Shown one piece after another: positions 24,661 to 32,931 of a DNA stretch of 64,000 bases. The notes beneath the pieces are model-generated. The model did not search any database. It had not been told where the DNA came from and saw only the letters and a program-made list of their open reading frames with translations. The position numbers and the translations under genes are program-made. The stretch is taken from NCBI GenBank assembly GCA_023427985.1, contig JAEYZM010000022.1, positions 33,920-97,919 of the forward strand. Direction: 5' to 3'. The stretch's first letter is position 1. The number at the start of each line of letters is the position of its first letter. This DNA is from Bacteroidota bacterium (lineage in GTDB: Bacteria; Bacteroidota; Bacteroidia; Sphingobacteriales; Sphingobacteriaceae).

Positions 24661-24966
24661 ATGACTAAGGCTGAAATTATTGCAGAAATCGCTGCAAAGA
24701 CAGGAATTGAGAAAGTAGATGTACAAGAAACAGTTGAGTCGTTCTTCAAAGTGATCAAAGGATCATTAACAGAAGGCGAGAACGTTTATGTAAGGGGTTT
24801 TGGTTCTTTCATTGTGAAGAAAAGAGCTAAGAAAACGGCAAGAAATATTTCTAAAAACACAGCCATCATTATCCCGGAGCACTATGTTCCTAGCTTCAAA
24901 CCTGCAAAAACATTTGTAGAGAAAGTTAAGAACTCTTCAAAAATTAAAGTTACTGAAGAAAAATAA
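24661..24966 (+). CDS. HU-family histone-like DNA-binding protein
   Basis: 101 residues. HU/IHF fold: MTKAEIIAEIAAKTGIEK, VRGFGSFIVKKRAKKTARN (the DNA-binding arm region) and VPSFKPAKTFVEKV. It differs from E. coli HU in the IPEHYVPSFKP segment, as in other Bacteroidetes HU/IHF-like proteins. A C-terminal lysine/glutamate tail extends past the usual 90 residues. The 198-base upstream gap contains a weak promoter-like pair (TTCTG, 18 nt, TATTATTG ending near 24620). The TPR gene follows after 2 bases. Confidence 0.93.
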   Translation: MTKAEIIAEIAAKTGIEKVDVQETVESFFKVIKGSLTEGENVYVRGFGSFIVKKRAKKTARNISKNTAIIIPEHYVPSFKPAKTFVEKVKNSSKIKVTEEK

Positions 24967-24968
24967 TC

Positions 24969-25808
24969 ATGCTAAAAATCTCTAAGTCGCAATGGATATT
25001 AATTAGTGCATCAATTTTATTGATAGTAGGTATACTTTCATTGAATATTAAAGCACCAAATACATCTAAAGCGGGTGAGAAAGAAAAGGGTAAAGAAACA
25101 GCAACTGTTTTAGACTTAAACGTTCTTAAATCACGAGCTTTACAAAGCGTACCTGGAGATGCCAAAGCAAAGATTCAATCTTTAGAGAATAAAGTTGAAG
25201 ATTCAAAAGGCACAGCAAAAACTGAGGCGACTTTAGAATTAGCTGATGCATATTATGCTTACAAGCAATTCAGCGTATCTGGGTTTTACTTCTTACAAGA
25301 AGCGGAGAATTCGAATAATGCTGAATTGTTTGTGAAAGCAGGCGATGCATTTAGAGATGCATACAGAAATAATAACGACAGTACTACTACTCCGTTATTA
25401 GTGGAGAAAGCAAGAACAGCGTATGAGCGCGCAATGGAACTTGATCCGAAAAATTTAGATGCAAAAACAGGTGTGGGTACATGCTATGTAGATGCATCGG
25501 AAAATCCAATGCAGGGAATTCAATTACTATTAGAAGTAGTAAAAGAACAACCTGAGAACGTAAATGCGAATATGAACTTAGGATTATTCTCAATGCGTTC
25601 GGGCCAATTCGATAAGGCTATAGGCCGATTTGAAACGGTAGTGAAAAATAAACCAAGTGCTGAGAGTTATGCATTATTAGCAGAGGCACATGAGCAAACT
25701 GGCGATAAAAAGTCGGCCATTGCTGCACTTAACAAAGCAAAAGAATATGTAATTGATCCTCAAATATTACAAGGGATTGATGCTTATATAAAAACATTAG
25801 AAAAATAA
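24969..25808 (+). CDS. Membrane-anchored TPR protein
   Basis: 279 residues. An N-terminal transmembrane segment at about residues 8-26 is followed by a charged linker and then helical repeats: TLELADAYYAYKQFSVSGFYF, LFVKAGDAFRDAYRNN, ARTAYERAMELDPKNLDAKTGVGTCYVD, PENVNANMNLGLFSMRSGQFDKAIGRFETVV and AESYALLAEAHEQTGDKKSAIAALNKAKEY. These are tetratricopeptide repeats, a protein-protein interaction scaffold. It starts 2 bases after the HU gene, a pairing I believe recurs in Bacteroidetes. The partner is not known. Confidence 0.85.
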   Translation: MLKISKSQWILISASILLIVGILSLNIKAPNTSKAGEKEKGKETATVLDLNVLKSRALQSVPGDAKAKIQSLENKVEDSKGTAKTEATLELADAYYAYKQFSVSGFYFLQEAENSNNAELFVKAGDAFRDAYRNNNDSTTTPLLVEKARTAYERAMELDPKNLDAKTGVGTCYVDASENPMQGIQLLLEVVKEQPENVNANMNLGLFSMRSGQFDKAIGRFETVVKNKPSAESYALLAEAHEQTGDKKSAIAALNKAKEYVIDPQILQGIDAYIKTLEK

Positions 25809-25833
25809 TTGTATCACTTTAAACATTGTACTT

Positions 25834-25923
25834 ATGCCAAGCGGTAAGAAAAGAAAAAGACATAAGATGGCTACTCATAAACGTAAAAAACGTTTAAGAA
25901 AGAATAGACATAAGAAAAAATAA
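25834..25923 (+). CDS. 29-residue basic protein, AURKAIP1/COX24 domain type
   Basis: ATG at 25834, TAA at 25921-25923, 29 residues of which over half are Lys, Arg or His. It begins MPSGKKRKRHKMATHKRKK. This pattern matches the tiny AURKAIP1/COX24-domain proteins annotated across Bacteroidetes, related to mitoribosomal protein mS38; a ribosomal role is inferred by homology. It lies 25 bases after the TPR gene and is followed by a perfect hairpin at 25952-25985. Such genes are often missed because of their length. Confidence 0.85.
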   Translation: MPSGKKRKRHKMATHKRKKRLRKNRHKKK

Positions 25924-25951
25924 TCGATCGATTATTTTAACATCATTCAAC

Positions 25952-25985
25952 GTCTTGCACGACCGCATAGCGAATCGTGCAAGAC
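25952..25985 (+). terminator. Hairpin after the 29-residue gene
   Basis: Perfect 11-bp stem GTCTTGCACGA (25952-25962) and TCGTGCAAGAC (25975-25985) with a 12-base loop. It is more GC-rich than its surroundings. Only TTGTTAT follows, not a full T tract, so it may be a terminator, an RNA-stability hairpin or part of the RNase G leader. Confidence 0.6.
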
Positions 25986-26061
25986 TTGTTATGTATGAAT
26001 CTATTTAGCCGTTCTTTTTGTTAATGGCATGGATGTTTAGTGTGCAGGAAAGGAATTTACA

Positions 26062-27615
26062 TTGAATAAAGAACTGATTATTAATGCAAACCCAACAGGT
26101 GTGGTGCTTGCATTGATGCAGGACAAGCAATTGATAGAGCTCCACCACGAGAAGACAAATAATAACTACTCGGTGGGCGATATTTATTTGGGTAGGATTA
26201 AGAAAATTATGCCCGGCTTGAATGCTGCATTTGTGGATGTTGGATACGAAAAAGATGCATTCTTGCATTACCTCGACTTAGGATCTCAAGTGCAGTCGCT
26301 CTTGAAATATACCAAAAGAGTAAGAACAGCTCCACGCAATGAAGTGATCAAACTCGAAAACTTCAGACTCGAAAACGATATCGATAAAGGTGGTAAAATC
26401 ACCGAAGTATTGGGAAAGAATTTAATCATTCCAGTACAAGTTGCGAAAGAACCAATATCATCAAAAGGACCTCGATTAAGTTCGGAGATATCTATGGCAG
26501 GCCGATACGTAGTCTTAGTGCCATTCTCAGATACAATCTCTGTTTCTAAGAAAATTAAAACTGCTGCAGAAAGAAATCGATTAAAGAAAATTATCGAAAG
26601 TGTTAAGCCGAAAAATTTTGGTGTAATTATTCGTACGGTTTCAGAAGGTAAAGGAGTTTCTGAATTGCATAACGACCTCAACGAATTAGTTGCTCGTTGG
26701 GAATTATTTACATCTAAACTTGCAAGTACTGAACCATCGAAACGAATATTAGGAGAGATGGATAAGACATCAACGGTTTTGCGCGATATGTTGAATGCTT
26801 CGTTCAACTATATTCATGTTGATTCTCAAGAGATTTATGAAGACATTAAATCGTATATACATCAGATATCACCTGAGCAAGAAAAAATTGTTAAGCATTA
26901 TAAGGGTAAGGAACAAATTTTTGAACATTTTGGTATTGAGCGTCAGATAAAAGGTTTGTTTGGAAAAACTGTGAACCTACCTGGGGGTGCGTATTTGATT
27001 ATTGAACATACTGAAGCTTTGCATGTGATTGATGTGAACTCTGGAAATAGAAATACTACAGAAGTCAATCAAGAAGAAAATGCATTGCAAGTGAATATGG
27101 AAGCGGCTCGTGAGATTGCACGTCAATTGCGATTACGCGATATGGGTGGGATTATTGTGGTAGATTTCATTGACATGCATAAGGCGACGAATAAGAAAAT
27201 TCTTTTCGATCATTTGAAAGAGTTGATGTTAGAAGATCGCGCGAAGCATACGATTTTACCACCAAGTAAATTCGGCTTAGTACAAATTACACGTCAACGA
27301 GTTCGTCCAGAAATGAACATTGTAACTGTAGAAAAATGTCCAAGTTGTGGCGGTACTGGTGAGATCAAGGCAAGTATTGTAGTGCTCGACGATATAGAAA
27401 ACAATCTAAGTTATATAGTAAACGAGCAAAACGAAAAAGGAATTACACTGCATGTGCATCCATTTGTTGAAGCGTATTTGAAGAAAGGAATTATTTCAGA
27501 GCGAATGAAATGGTATTTTAAATACAAGCAATGGATAAATGTAAAAGCCGAACATTCTTTTCATTATTTGCAGTTTAAGTTTTTCAATTCGAAAGAGGAA
27601 GAGATTATTTTGTAG
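26062..27615 (+). CDS. rng: Ribonuclease E/G family protein (RNase G-like)
   Basis: 517 residues starting at TTG 26062. No in-frame ATG lies nearby upstream, and NKELIINA matches the usual N terminus. An S1 domain occupies about 30-125 (IYLGRIKKIMPGLNAAFVDVGYEKDAFLHYLDL). The DNase I-like catalytic domain has Asp324 in VIDVNSGN and Asp368 in VVDFIDM, the two metal ligands. The Zn-link motif CPSC has Cys426 and Cys429. The long C-terminal scaffold of RNase E is absent. RNase G processes rRNA and mRNA in the cytosol. The 138-base leader carries the hairpin at 25952-25985; RNase E/G genes are known to autoregulate in other bacteria. Confidence 0.93.
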   Translation: MNKELIINANPTGVVLALMQDKQLIELHHEKTNNNYSVGDIYLGRIKKIMPGLNAAFVDVGYEKDAFLHYLDLGSQVQSLLKYTKRVRTAPRNEVIKLENFRLENDIDKGGKITEVLGKNLIIPVQVAKEPISSKGPRLSSEISMAGRYVVLVPFSDTISVSKKIKTAAERNRLKKIIESVKPKNFGVIIRTVSEGKGVSELHNDLNELVARWELFTSKLASTEPSKRILGEMDKTSTVLRDMLNASFNYIHVDSQEIYEDIKSYIHQISPEQEKIVKHYKGKEQIFEHFGIERQIKGLFGKTVNLPGGAYLIIEHTEALHVIDVNSGNRNTTEVNQEENALQVNMEAAREIARQLRLRDMGGIIVVDFIDMHKATNKKILFDHLKELMLEDRAKHTILPPSKFGLVQITRQRVRPEMNIVTVEKCPSCGGTGEIKASIVVLDDIENNLSYIVNEQNEKGITLHVHPFVEAYLKKGIISERMKWYFKYKQWINVKAEHSFHYLQFKFFNSKEEEIIL

Positions 27616-27619
27616 TCAT

Positions 27620-27680
27620 AAGAAAAATAGGAATTGCTTAATTAGAAAAATAAATTCTAATTACTTAGTTCCTATTTCTT
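27620..27680 (+). terminator. Long imperfect terminator hairpin after RNase G
   Basis: Left arm 27620-27645 and right arm 27654-27680. The inner part pairs TAATTAGAA with TTCTAATTA, and the outer part pairs AAGAAA(AA)TAGGAA with TTCCTATTTCTT with a two-base bulge. It is AT-rich but long. Confidence 0.6.
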
Positions 27681-27702
27681 AAATACTATTCTAACATTTT
27701 TA

Positions 27703-27726
27703 CTAAATTAGCTTAAACTAATTTAG
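27703..27726. promoter_or_regulatory. Palindrome CTAAATTAG-N6-CTAATTTAG before the M28 peptidase
   Basis: Perfect 9-bp inverted repeat at 27703-27711 and 27718-27726 with a 6-base spacer, ending 3 bases before the ATG at 27730. The dyad has the size of a repressor operator, or it would fold over the ribosome-binding region of the mRNA. Confidence 0.45.
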
Positions 27727-27729
27727 CAT

Positions 27730-29118
27730 ATGCACTCTACAAAGTTCCTATCAAGACTTCTAATTTGTACATTTCTATTTATAAATTCTCAAATATGTTT
27801 TGCGCAGCAAAACAAAGATTCAGTTTTTATTCGTTCTATCTACGATCAAGCATTAACGAATTCCGATTGTTATAATGTATTGAGGTATTTGTGTAAGGAT
27901 ATTGGTCCTCGATTGAGTGGTTCTGAAAATGCTGCGAGGGCGGTGAAGTATATGGAGCAGGTGATGAAGCAGTATAATTTTGATCGTGTGTATTTACAAG
28001 AGGTGATGGTGCCTAATTGGAAGAGATTGGGAGAGGCTAAAGCGAATATTATATCCGATAAAAAAATTCCTGTACAAATTTGTGCATTGGGTGGATCGGT
28101 TGCAACTCCTTCAAAAGGAATTACTGCTGAGGTAATTGAAGTGCAAAATTTTGAAGAGCTTGAAAAATTAGGGGAAGAAAAAATCAAGGGCAAAATAGTT
28201 TTTTTTAACAGGCCGATGGAACCTAAACACATTACTACTTTCAGAGCATATGGTGGGGCTGTAAATCAAAGAGGTAGTGGTGCAAGTATGGCTGCAAAAT
28301 ACGGAGCTCTTGCAAGTATCACGCGTTCTATGTCTTTGAAGAACGATGAACATCCGCATACCGGTGCCATGCGATATGAAGAAGGTGTTACTAAAATTCC
28401 TGCTGCTGCAATTTCAACTAAGGATGCCGATTTGTTAAGTGCGGCGATAAAGAAGGGCAATGCAAAATTATTTGTTCAGTTTAATTGTGAAACTCAGCCC
28501 GATGTTCTTTCATACAATGTGATTGGAGAAATTAAAGGAACTGAATTTCCTGATGAAATAATTACAGTTGGAGGGCATTTAGATTCTTGGGATTTGGGTG
28601 AAGGGGCGCATGACGATGGTGCAGGTTGTGTGCAATCGGTAGAAGTATTAAGAATCTTTAAAAATTTAAATTACAAACCTAAACGTACCATTCGTGCGGT
28701 GATGTTTATGAACGAAGAAAATGGTTTGCGTGGTGGATTGAAATATTTGGAAGAGGCAGAACGATTAAAAGAAAAACATGTAGCTGCTATTGAATCGGAT
28801 GCGGGTGGATTTACACCAAGAGGATTTGATATTGATGCAGAAGATGCAAGTATTCAAAAGATAAAATCATGGTCGAACTTATTAGCACCTTATGATTTGA
28901 ATCAAATTAGTAAAGGTGGAAGTGGTGCCGACATTGGTCCTTTGAAAAAATTGGGTGGTGTTACCTTGATTGGTTATAGACCCGATTCGCAAAGGTATTT
29001 CGATGTTCACCATGCAGAAACGGATGTCTTTGAGTCGGTAAGTAAGCGCGAGTTAGAATTGGGAGCAGCTTCTATGGCTGCCTTGATTTATCTCTTGGAT
29101 CAATACGGAACTAAATAA
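27730..29118 (+). CDS. M28 family metallopeptidase (carboxypeptidase Q-like)
   Basis: 462 residues. Signal peptide to about residue 25, so it acts in the periplasm or outside. A protease-associated domain is inserted near 130-235. The dinuclear zinc site is complete: His283 in GGHLDSWD, Asp295 in AHDDGAG, Glu329/Glu330 in MNEENG, Asp357 in ESDAGG and His427/His428 in VHHAETD. Members remove amino acids from peptides or dipeptides. It is followed after 60 bases by an M20 amidohydrolase in the same direction. The palindrome upstream may regulate it. Confidence 0.9.
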   Translation: MHSTKFLSRLLICTFLFINSQICFAQQNKDSVFIRSIYDQALTNSDCYNVLRYLCKDIGPRLSGSENAARAVKYMEQVMKQYNFDRVYLQEVMVPNWKRLGEAKANIISDKKIPVQICALGGSVATPSKGITAEVIEVQNFEELEKLGEEKIKGKIVFFNRPMEPKHITTFRAYGGAVNQRGSGASMAAKYGALASITRSMSLKNDEHPHTGAMRYEEGVTKIPAAAISTKDADLLSAAIKKGNAKLFVQFNCETQPDVLSYNVIGEIKGTEFPDEIITVGGHLDSWDLGEGAHDDGAGCVQSVEVLRIFKNLNYKPKRTIRAVMFMNEENGLRGGLKYLEEAERLKEKHVAAIESDAGGFTPRGFDIDAEDASIQKIKSWSNLLAPYDLNQISKGGSGADIGPLKKLGGVTLIGYRPDSQRYFDVHHAETDVFESVSKRELELGAASMAALIYLLDQYGTK

Positions 29119-29178
29119 AAATTATCGGATATTTGATTGGATGTTAGAACGCTTCTACATCGGCATAAATAAATCAAT

Positions 29179-30363
29179 ATGTTATTAGAGAAAATAAAAA
29201 TGTTAAGTGAAAAATATTTTGTGGAGACACAAGGATATAGACATCACTTGCATTCAAATCCAGAATTATCTTTTCAGGAATTTGAAACATCGAAATACAT
29301 ACAGGAACAATTAAAGTCGATGGGTATACCTTTCGAGATCAAAGCAAATACAGGGATTGTAGCGCTTTTGAAGGGAAAGAATGCCGATAAAAAAACGGTG
29401 GCCTTGCGTGCCGATATTGATGCATTGCCGATACAAGAAACAAATGAGGTTTCGTACAAATCGAAAAATGCGGGAGTGATGCATGCATGCGGACACGATG
29501 TGCATACATCATCTTTATTGACCGCATTAAAAATTTTAAATGAATTAAAAGATTCATTCGATGGAACCGTGAAAGGAATTTTTCAGCCAGCGGAAGAAAA
29601 ATTACCCGGTGGTGCAAGTATCATGATTAAAGAAGGAGCTCTCGAAAACCCACGTCCAGCAAGCATTGTAGGGCAACATGTGATGCCATTGATTGAATGT
29701 GGTAAGGTTGGATTTAGGTCGGGAAAATATATGGCGAGTACCGATGAGTTGTACATCAAAGTGATTGGGAAAGGTGGACACGGTGCTATGCCGCATCTGA
29801 ATATCGATCCGGTATTGATTGCATCGCATATGATTGTTGCCTTGCAACAGGTTGTTAGTAGGTCGGCCGATCCTAAAATGCCGAGTGTATTATCATTTGG
29901 AAAAGTGATTGCAAACGGAGCAACGAATGTAATTCCAAACGAAGTTTATATAGAAGGAACCTTTAGAACATTGGATGAAGATTGGCGTGCAAAAGCGCAT
30001 GAAATTATGAGTTCTATGGCAAAAGGGTTGGTAGAAAGTATGGGTGGTAAATTGGAATTTGAGATCAGAAAAGGATATCCATTTTTAGTGAATGATCCGG
30101 AAACCACTGAAAATGCTAGGCTTGCGGCTATAGAATATTTAGGTGATGAGAATGTAGTAGACTTAGACATCTGGATGGCAGCAGAAGATTTTGCATTTTA
30201 TTCGCAAGTAATGCCAGCAACATTTTACAGATTAGGAACAGGAAATAAATCGAAAGGAATCACTGCATCGGTACATACACCGAATTTCGATATTGATGAG
30301 AATGCTTTGAAACATTCGCCGGGGTTGATGGCTTGGATAGCACTTAAACAATTAAGAGTTTAG
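29179..30363 (+). CDS. M20 family amidohydrolase (hippurate hydrolase-like)
   Basis: 394 residues, cytosolic (no signal). The metal-binding motif HACGHDVH has Cys104, His106 and His109; the catalytic pair Glu139-Glu140 lies in PAEEKLPGG; and GKGGHGAMPH marks the dimerisation domain insertion. The Cys-containing motif places it in subfamily M20D, which hydrolyses N-acyl amino acids, hippurate or indole-amino acid conjugates. It follows the M28 peptidase, so the pair may handle peptides outside and acylated amino acids inside; this is inference. Its stop codon sits inside the left arm of the hairpin at 30363-30424. Confidence 0.9.
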   Translation: MLLEKIKMLSEKYFVETQGYRHHLHSNPELSFQEFETSKYIQEQLKSMGIPFEIKANTGIVALLKGKNADKKTVALRADIDALPIQETNEVSYKSKNAGVMHACGHDVHTSSLLTALKILNELKDSFDGTVKGIFQPAEEKLPGGASIMIKEGALENPRPASIVGQHVMPLIECGKVGFRSGKYMASTDELYIKVIGKGGHGAMPHLNIDPVLIASHMIVALQQVVSRSADPKMPSVLSFGKVIANGATNVIPNEVYIEGTFRTLDEDWRAKAHEIMSSMAKGLVESMGGKLEFEIRKGYPFLVNDPETTENARLAAIEYLGDENVVDLDIWMAAEDFAFYSQVMPATFYRLGTGNKSKGITASVHTPNFDIDENALKHSPGLMAWIALKQLRV

Positions 30364-30432
30364 AATTAAGAGTTAAGAACGGATTTCTGCAAAATTGCAC
30401 ATCATCGTTCTTAACTCTTAACTCAACATTCT
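30359..30432. repeat. Hairpin between M20 and E2 genes, built from a TTTAGAATT-type repeat
   Basis: Arms 30363-30381 and 30406-30424 pair over 19 bases with one mismatch (16 perfect from TTAAGAGTTAAGAACG) around a 24-base loop. The left side matches the 21-mer at 14867-14887 in 20 of 21 bases, and the right side is a diverged inverted copy. It lies between the stop codons of convergent genes and is a likely bidirectional terminator. Confidence 0.7.
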
Positions 30433-31684
30433 AAATTAACAAACGTACTGGTTCTTCCAACAATGACTTCAACGTTTGCAAGAACGCTGCACCTGTTGCG
30501 CCGTCTACCACACGGTGATCGCATGATAAAGTTAACTTCATAATATTTCCAGGAACAACTTGACCGTTCTTCACAACTGGCACTTGTTGAATTCCTCCAA
30601 CCGCTAGGATACATGCATCAGGCGGATTGATGATTGCTGTGAATTCATCGATACCAAACATTCCTAAATTAGAAATGGTAAATGTAGATCCTTCCCAATC
30701 GCTCGGTTGTAATTTTTTATCTTTTGCTTTCTGTGCGAAATCTTTTACTTCAGCAGAAATATGCGACAATGATTTTCCATCGGCAAAGCGAACAACTGGC
30801 ACCAATAATCCTTCGTCAACTGCAACTGCAACACCAATGTTTACATGTTCGTTGTAACGAATTTTATCACCTAACCACGATGAGTTTACCTTCGGATGTT
30901 GCTTCAATGCAACAGCTACTGCTTTTAGTACAATATCGTTGAATGAAATTTTTACTGATGCCATTTCATTCATCTTCACTCTTGCTTCCATTGCTGCCGA
31001 CATGTCGACAGTCATTTTTAAGTAGAAGTGTGGAGCAGTAAATTTACTTTCTGATAAACGTTTCGCAATGGTCTTACGCATTTGCGAAACTGGAACTTCA
31101 GTATATTTTTCAGTACCAATAAATGTTGGAATGCTGATGCTTGGAGCGCTTGATTTCGATGCTGCACTTGGAGTGAAACTCTCTACATCTTTCTTAATGA
31201 TTCTTCCATTTTCAGCAGAGCCTTTTACTTGCGATAAGTCGATGCCTTTCTCCGCAGCTAATTTTTTCGCTAATGGCGATGCTTTAACTCTAGAATCATT
31301 TGAACTATTCGATGAATTTTCTACAACTGCCTGGGCGCTTGAATTACTAGAGCTTGCCGATGTAGTGCTAACTGCAACTTCTTCTTTTTTCGATTCAGCT
31401 GCTGCTGCAGCAGGTGCTTCATTTAATAATGCTTGGTAATCTTCACCTTCTTTACCTAAGATGGCAATGATGGTATCAACAGGAACTGCTTTACCTTCTT
31501 CAACACCGATATATAAAATAGTTCCTTCTTGGAAGGACTCAAAATCCATAGTTGCTTTGTCGGTCTCCACTTCCGCCACTAAATCGCCCGACTTTACTTT
31601 ATCACCTACTTTTTTATGCCACTTAGCCAATACCCCTTCTGTCATGGTATCGCTCATCTTCGGCATTCTTACTACTTCAGCCAT
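30431..31684 (-). CDS. Pyruvate dehydrogenase E2 (dihydrolipoamide acetyltransferase)
   Basis: 417 residues. One lipoyl domain with Lys43 in ETDKATMDF (about 1-80) is followed by an Ala/Ser-rich linker. A peripheral-subunit-binding domain (about 130-170, VKASPLAKKLAAEKGIDLSQVKGS) precedes the catalytic domain, which ends with DHRVVDGATGAAF (His390, Asp394). It forms the core of the pyruvate dehydrogenase complex and passes acetyl to CoA. It lies 39 bases after E1 alpha. The single lipoyl domain is the short form of E2. A branched-chain 2-oxoacid role is possible but the E1 partner favours pyruvate. Confidence 0.92.
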   Translation of the reverse strand: MAEVVRMPKMSDTMTEGVLAKWHKKVGDKVKSGDLVAEVETDKATMDFESFQEGTILYIGVEEGKAVPVDTIIAILGKEGEDYQALLNEAPAAAAAESKKEEVAVSTTSASSSNSSAQAVVENSSNSSNDSRVKASPLAKKLAAEKGIDLSQVKGSAENGRIIKKDVESFTPSAASKSSAPSISIPTFIGTEKYTEVPVSQMRKTIAKRLSESKFTAPHFYLKMTVDMSAAMEARVKMNEMASVKISFNDIVLKAVAVALKQHPKVNSSWLGDKIRYNEHVNIGVAVAVDEGLLVPVVRFADGKSLSHISAEVKDFAQKAKDKKLQPSDWEGSTFTISNLGMFGIDEFTAIINPPDACILAVGGIQQVPVVKNGQVVPGNIMKLTLSCDHRVVDGATGAAFLQTLKSLLEEPVRLLI

Positions 31685-31723
31685 ATTTCTTTTTTGTTAA
31701 GAATTGTCGTTAATAAAATATTA

Positions 31724-32716
31724 TTAGTCCATGATGTATGGATAATCACTTTGAACGTACACATCGGTATACAATTCAGAAGGATCTGGATACGGTGATT
31801 CTTCAGAGAAACGCACTGATTCTTCCACAATATCTTTTATCTTTTGATCAATTGATTCTATCCAAGCTTCATCGGCATATTTCTTTTTCAAGATAGTTGC
31901 TTTTACTTGCTCAATAGGATCTTTCGATTTGTATTCTTCAACTTCTTCTTTCGTTCTGTATTTCGCTGGGTCCGACATTGAGTGACCTTTGAAACGGTAG
32001 GTTCTGATTTCTAAGAAAGTTGGTCCTTCGCCTTTTCTAGCTCTGTCAACCGCTCTATCCATTGCATCGTGAACTGCTTCACAACTCATACCATCAACTG
32101 GTTCCGATGGCATATCGAATCCTAAACCAATTTTGTAAATATCTGTAAGGTTCGTTGTTCTTTGTACCGATGTTCCCATGGCATAACCGTTGTTCTCGCA
32201 AATGAAAATCACTGGCAATTTCCAAAGCATGGCCATGTTGAATGTTTCGTTCAATGCACCTTGACGTACCGCACCATCGCCCATATAACAAACACATACA
32301 TTATCTGTTCCTTTATATTTTTCAGCGAAAGCAATTCCAGCGCCCAATGGAATTTGTCCACCAACGATTCCATGTCCACCATAGAAATTATGTTCTGCTG
32401 AGAACATATGCATCGATCCACCTTTACCTTTTGAACAGCCTGTTACTTTACCGTATAATTCAGCCATCACCGCATTTGCAGTAACACCTTTTGCTAAAGC
32501 ATGTGCGTGATCTCTGTAGGCAGTAATCATTCCGTCTTCATGTCTCAATACCGACATTGCGCCAGCAACAACTGCTTCCTGTCCGATATATAAGTGACAA
32601 AATCCACGAATCTTTTGTTGTCCGTATAACTGACCAGCACGCTCTTCAAATTTACGCATCAACTGCATCGATTCGTACCAGTTCAAATAAGTCTCTTTTG
32701 TAATCTTAATCGCCAT
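31724..32716 (-). CDS. pdhA: Pyruvate dehydrogenase E1 component, alpha subunit
   Basis: 330 residues. The thiamine diphosphate motif runs from GDGAVRQGALNE (146-157) with Asn160 to ICENNGYAMGT (174-176 ENN). YRDHAHALAKG and the phosphorylation-loop region RYRFKGHSMSDPAKYR (Ser conserved) are present. Together with an E1 beta subunit it decarboxylates pyruvate and acetylates the E2 lipoyl group. E2 follows 39 bases downstream. No E1 beta gene is in the window; it may be encoded elsewhere. A minus-strand TAGATTTG 26 bases upstream is a candidate -7 box. Confidence 0.93.
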   Translation of the reverse strand: MAIKITKETYLNWYESMQLMRKFEERAGQLYGQQKIRGFCHLYIGQEAVVAGAMSVLRHEDGMITAYRDHAHALAKGVTANAVMAELYGKVTGCSKGKGGSMHMFSAEHNFYGGHGIVGGQIPLGAGIAFAEKYKGTDNVCVCYMGDGAVRQGALNETFNMAMLWKLPVIFICENNGYAMGTSVQRTTNLTDIYKIGLGFDMPSEPVDGMSCEAVHDAMDRAVDRARKGEGPTFLEIRTYRFKGHSMSDPAKYRTKEEVEEYKSKDPIEQVKATILKKKYADEAWIESIDQKIKDIVEESVRFSEESPYPDPSELYTDVYVQSDYPYIMD

Positions 32717-32741
32717 ATTTTTATTTTGATCAAATGAATCG

Positions 32742-32749
32742 CAAATCTA
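32742..32749 (-). promoter_or_regulatory. Candidate -7 element TAGATTTG of pdhA
   Basis: The minus strand reads TAGATTTG, matching TAnnTTTG, 26 bases upstream of the pdhA start. I see no clear -33 TTG at 19-21 nt. The rest of the 215-base gap to the NlpC gene holds a short palindrome at 32852-32864 and nothing else recognisable. Confidence 0.35.
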
Positions 32750-32851
32750 TTAATTAAAATACTAAAAATTAAATCTTATCGCATTATATCTATAATTTAA
32801 TTAATTGAAAATCAGCACTAATTGTTTGATTGCGACACAAATAATAAATAC

Positions 32852-32864
32852 TGTACTAAGTACA
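32852..32864. promoter_or_regulatory. Short palindrome TGTACT-a-AGTACA
   Basis: A 6-bp perfect dyad around one central base, between divergent pdhA and the NlpC/P60 gene. The size and symmetry fit a small repressor site, but chance is possible in a 215-base gap. Confidence 0.3.
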
Positions 32865-32931
32865 CGAAGTAAAAATGGGCATATTCTCGAGATTTCTTAT
32901 TTTTGGGACTATTTTAACGAATACGAGGAGA

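Noticed and set aside
29274..29847. Four antisense frames inside the M20 gene
   Set aside because: Overlap each other and the conserved M20 catalytic motifs; no start signals or homology visible.
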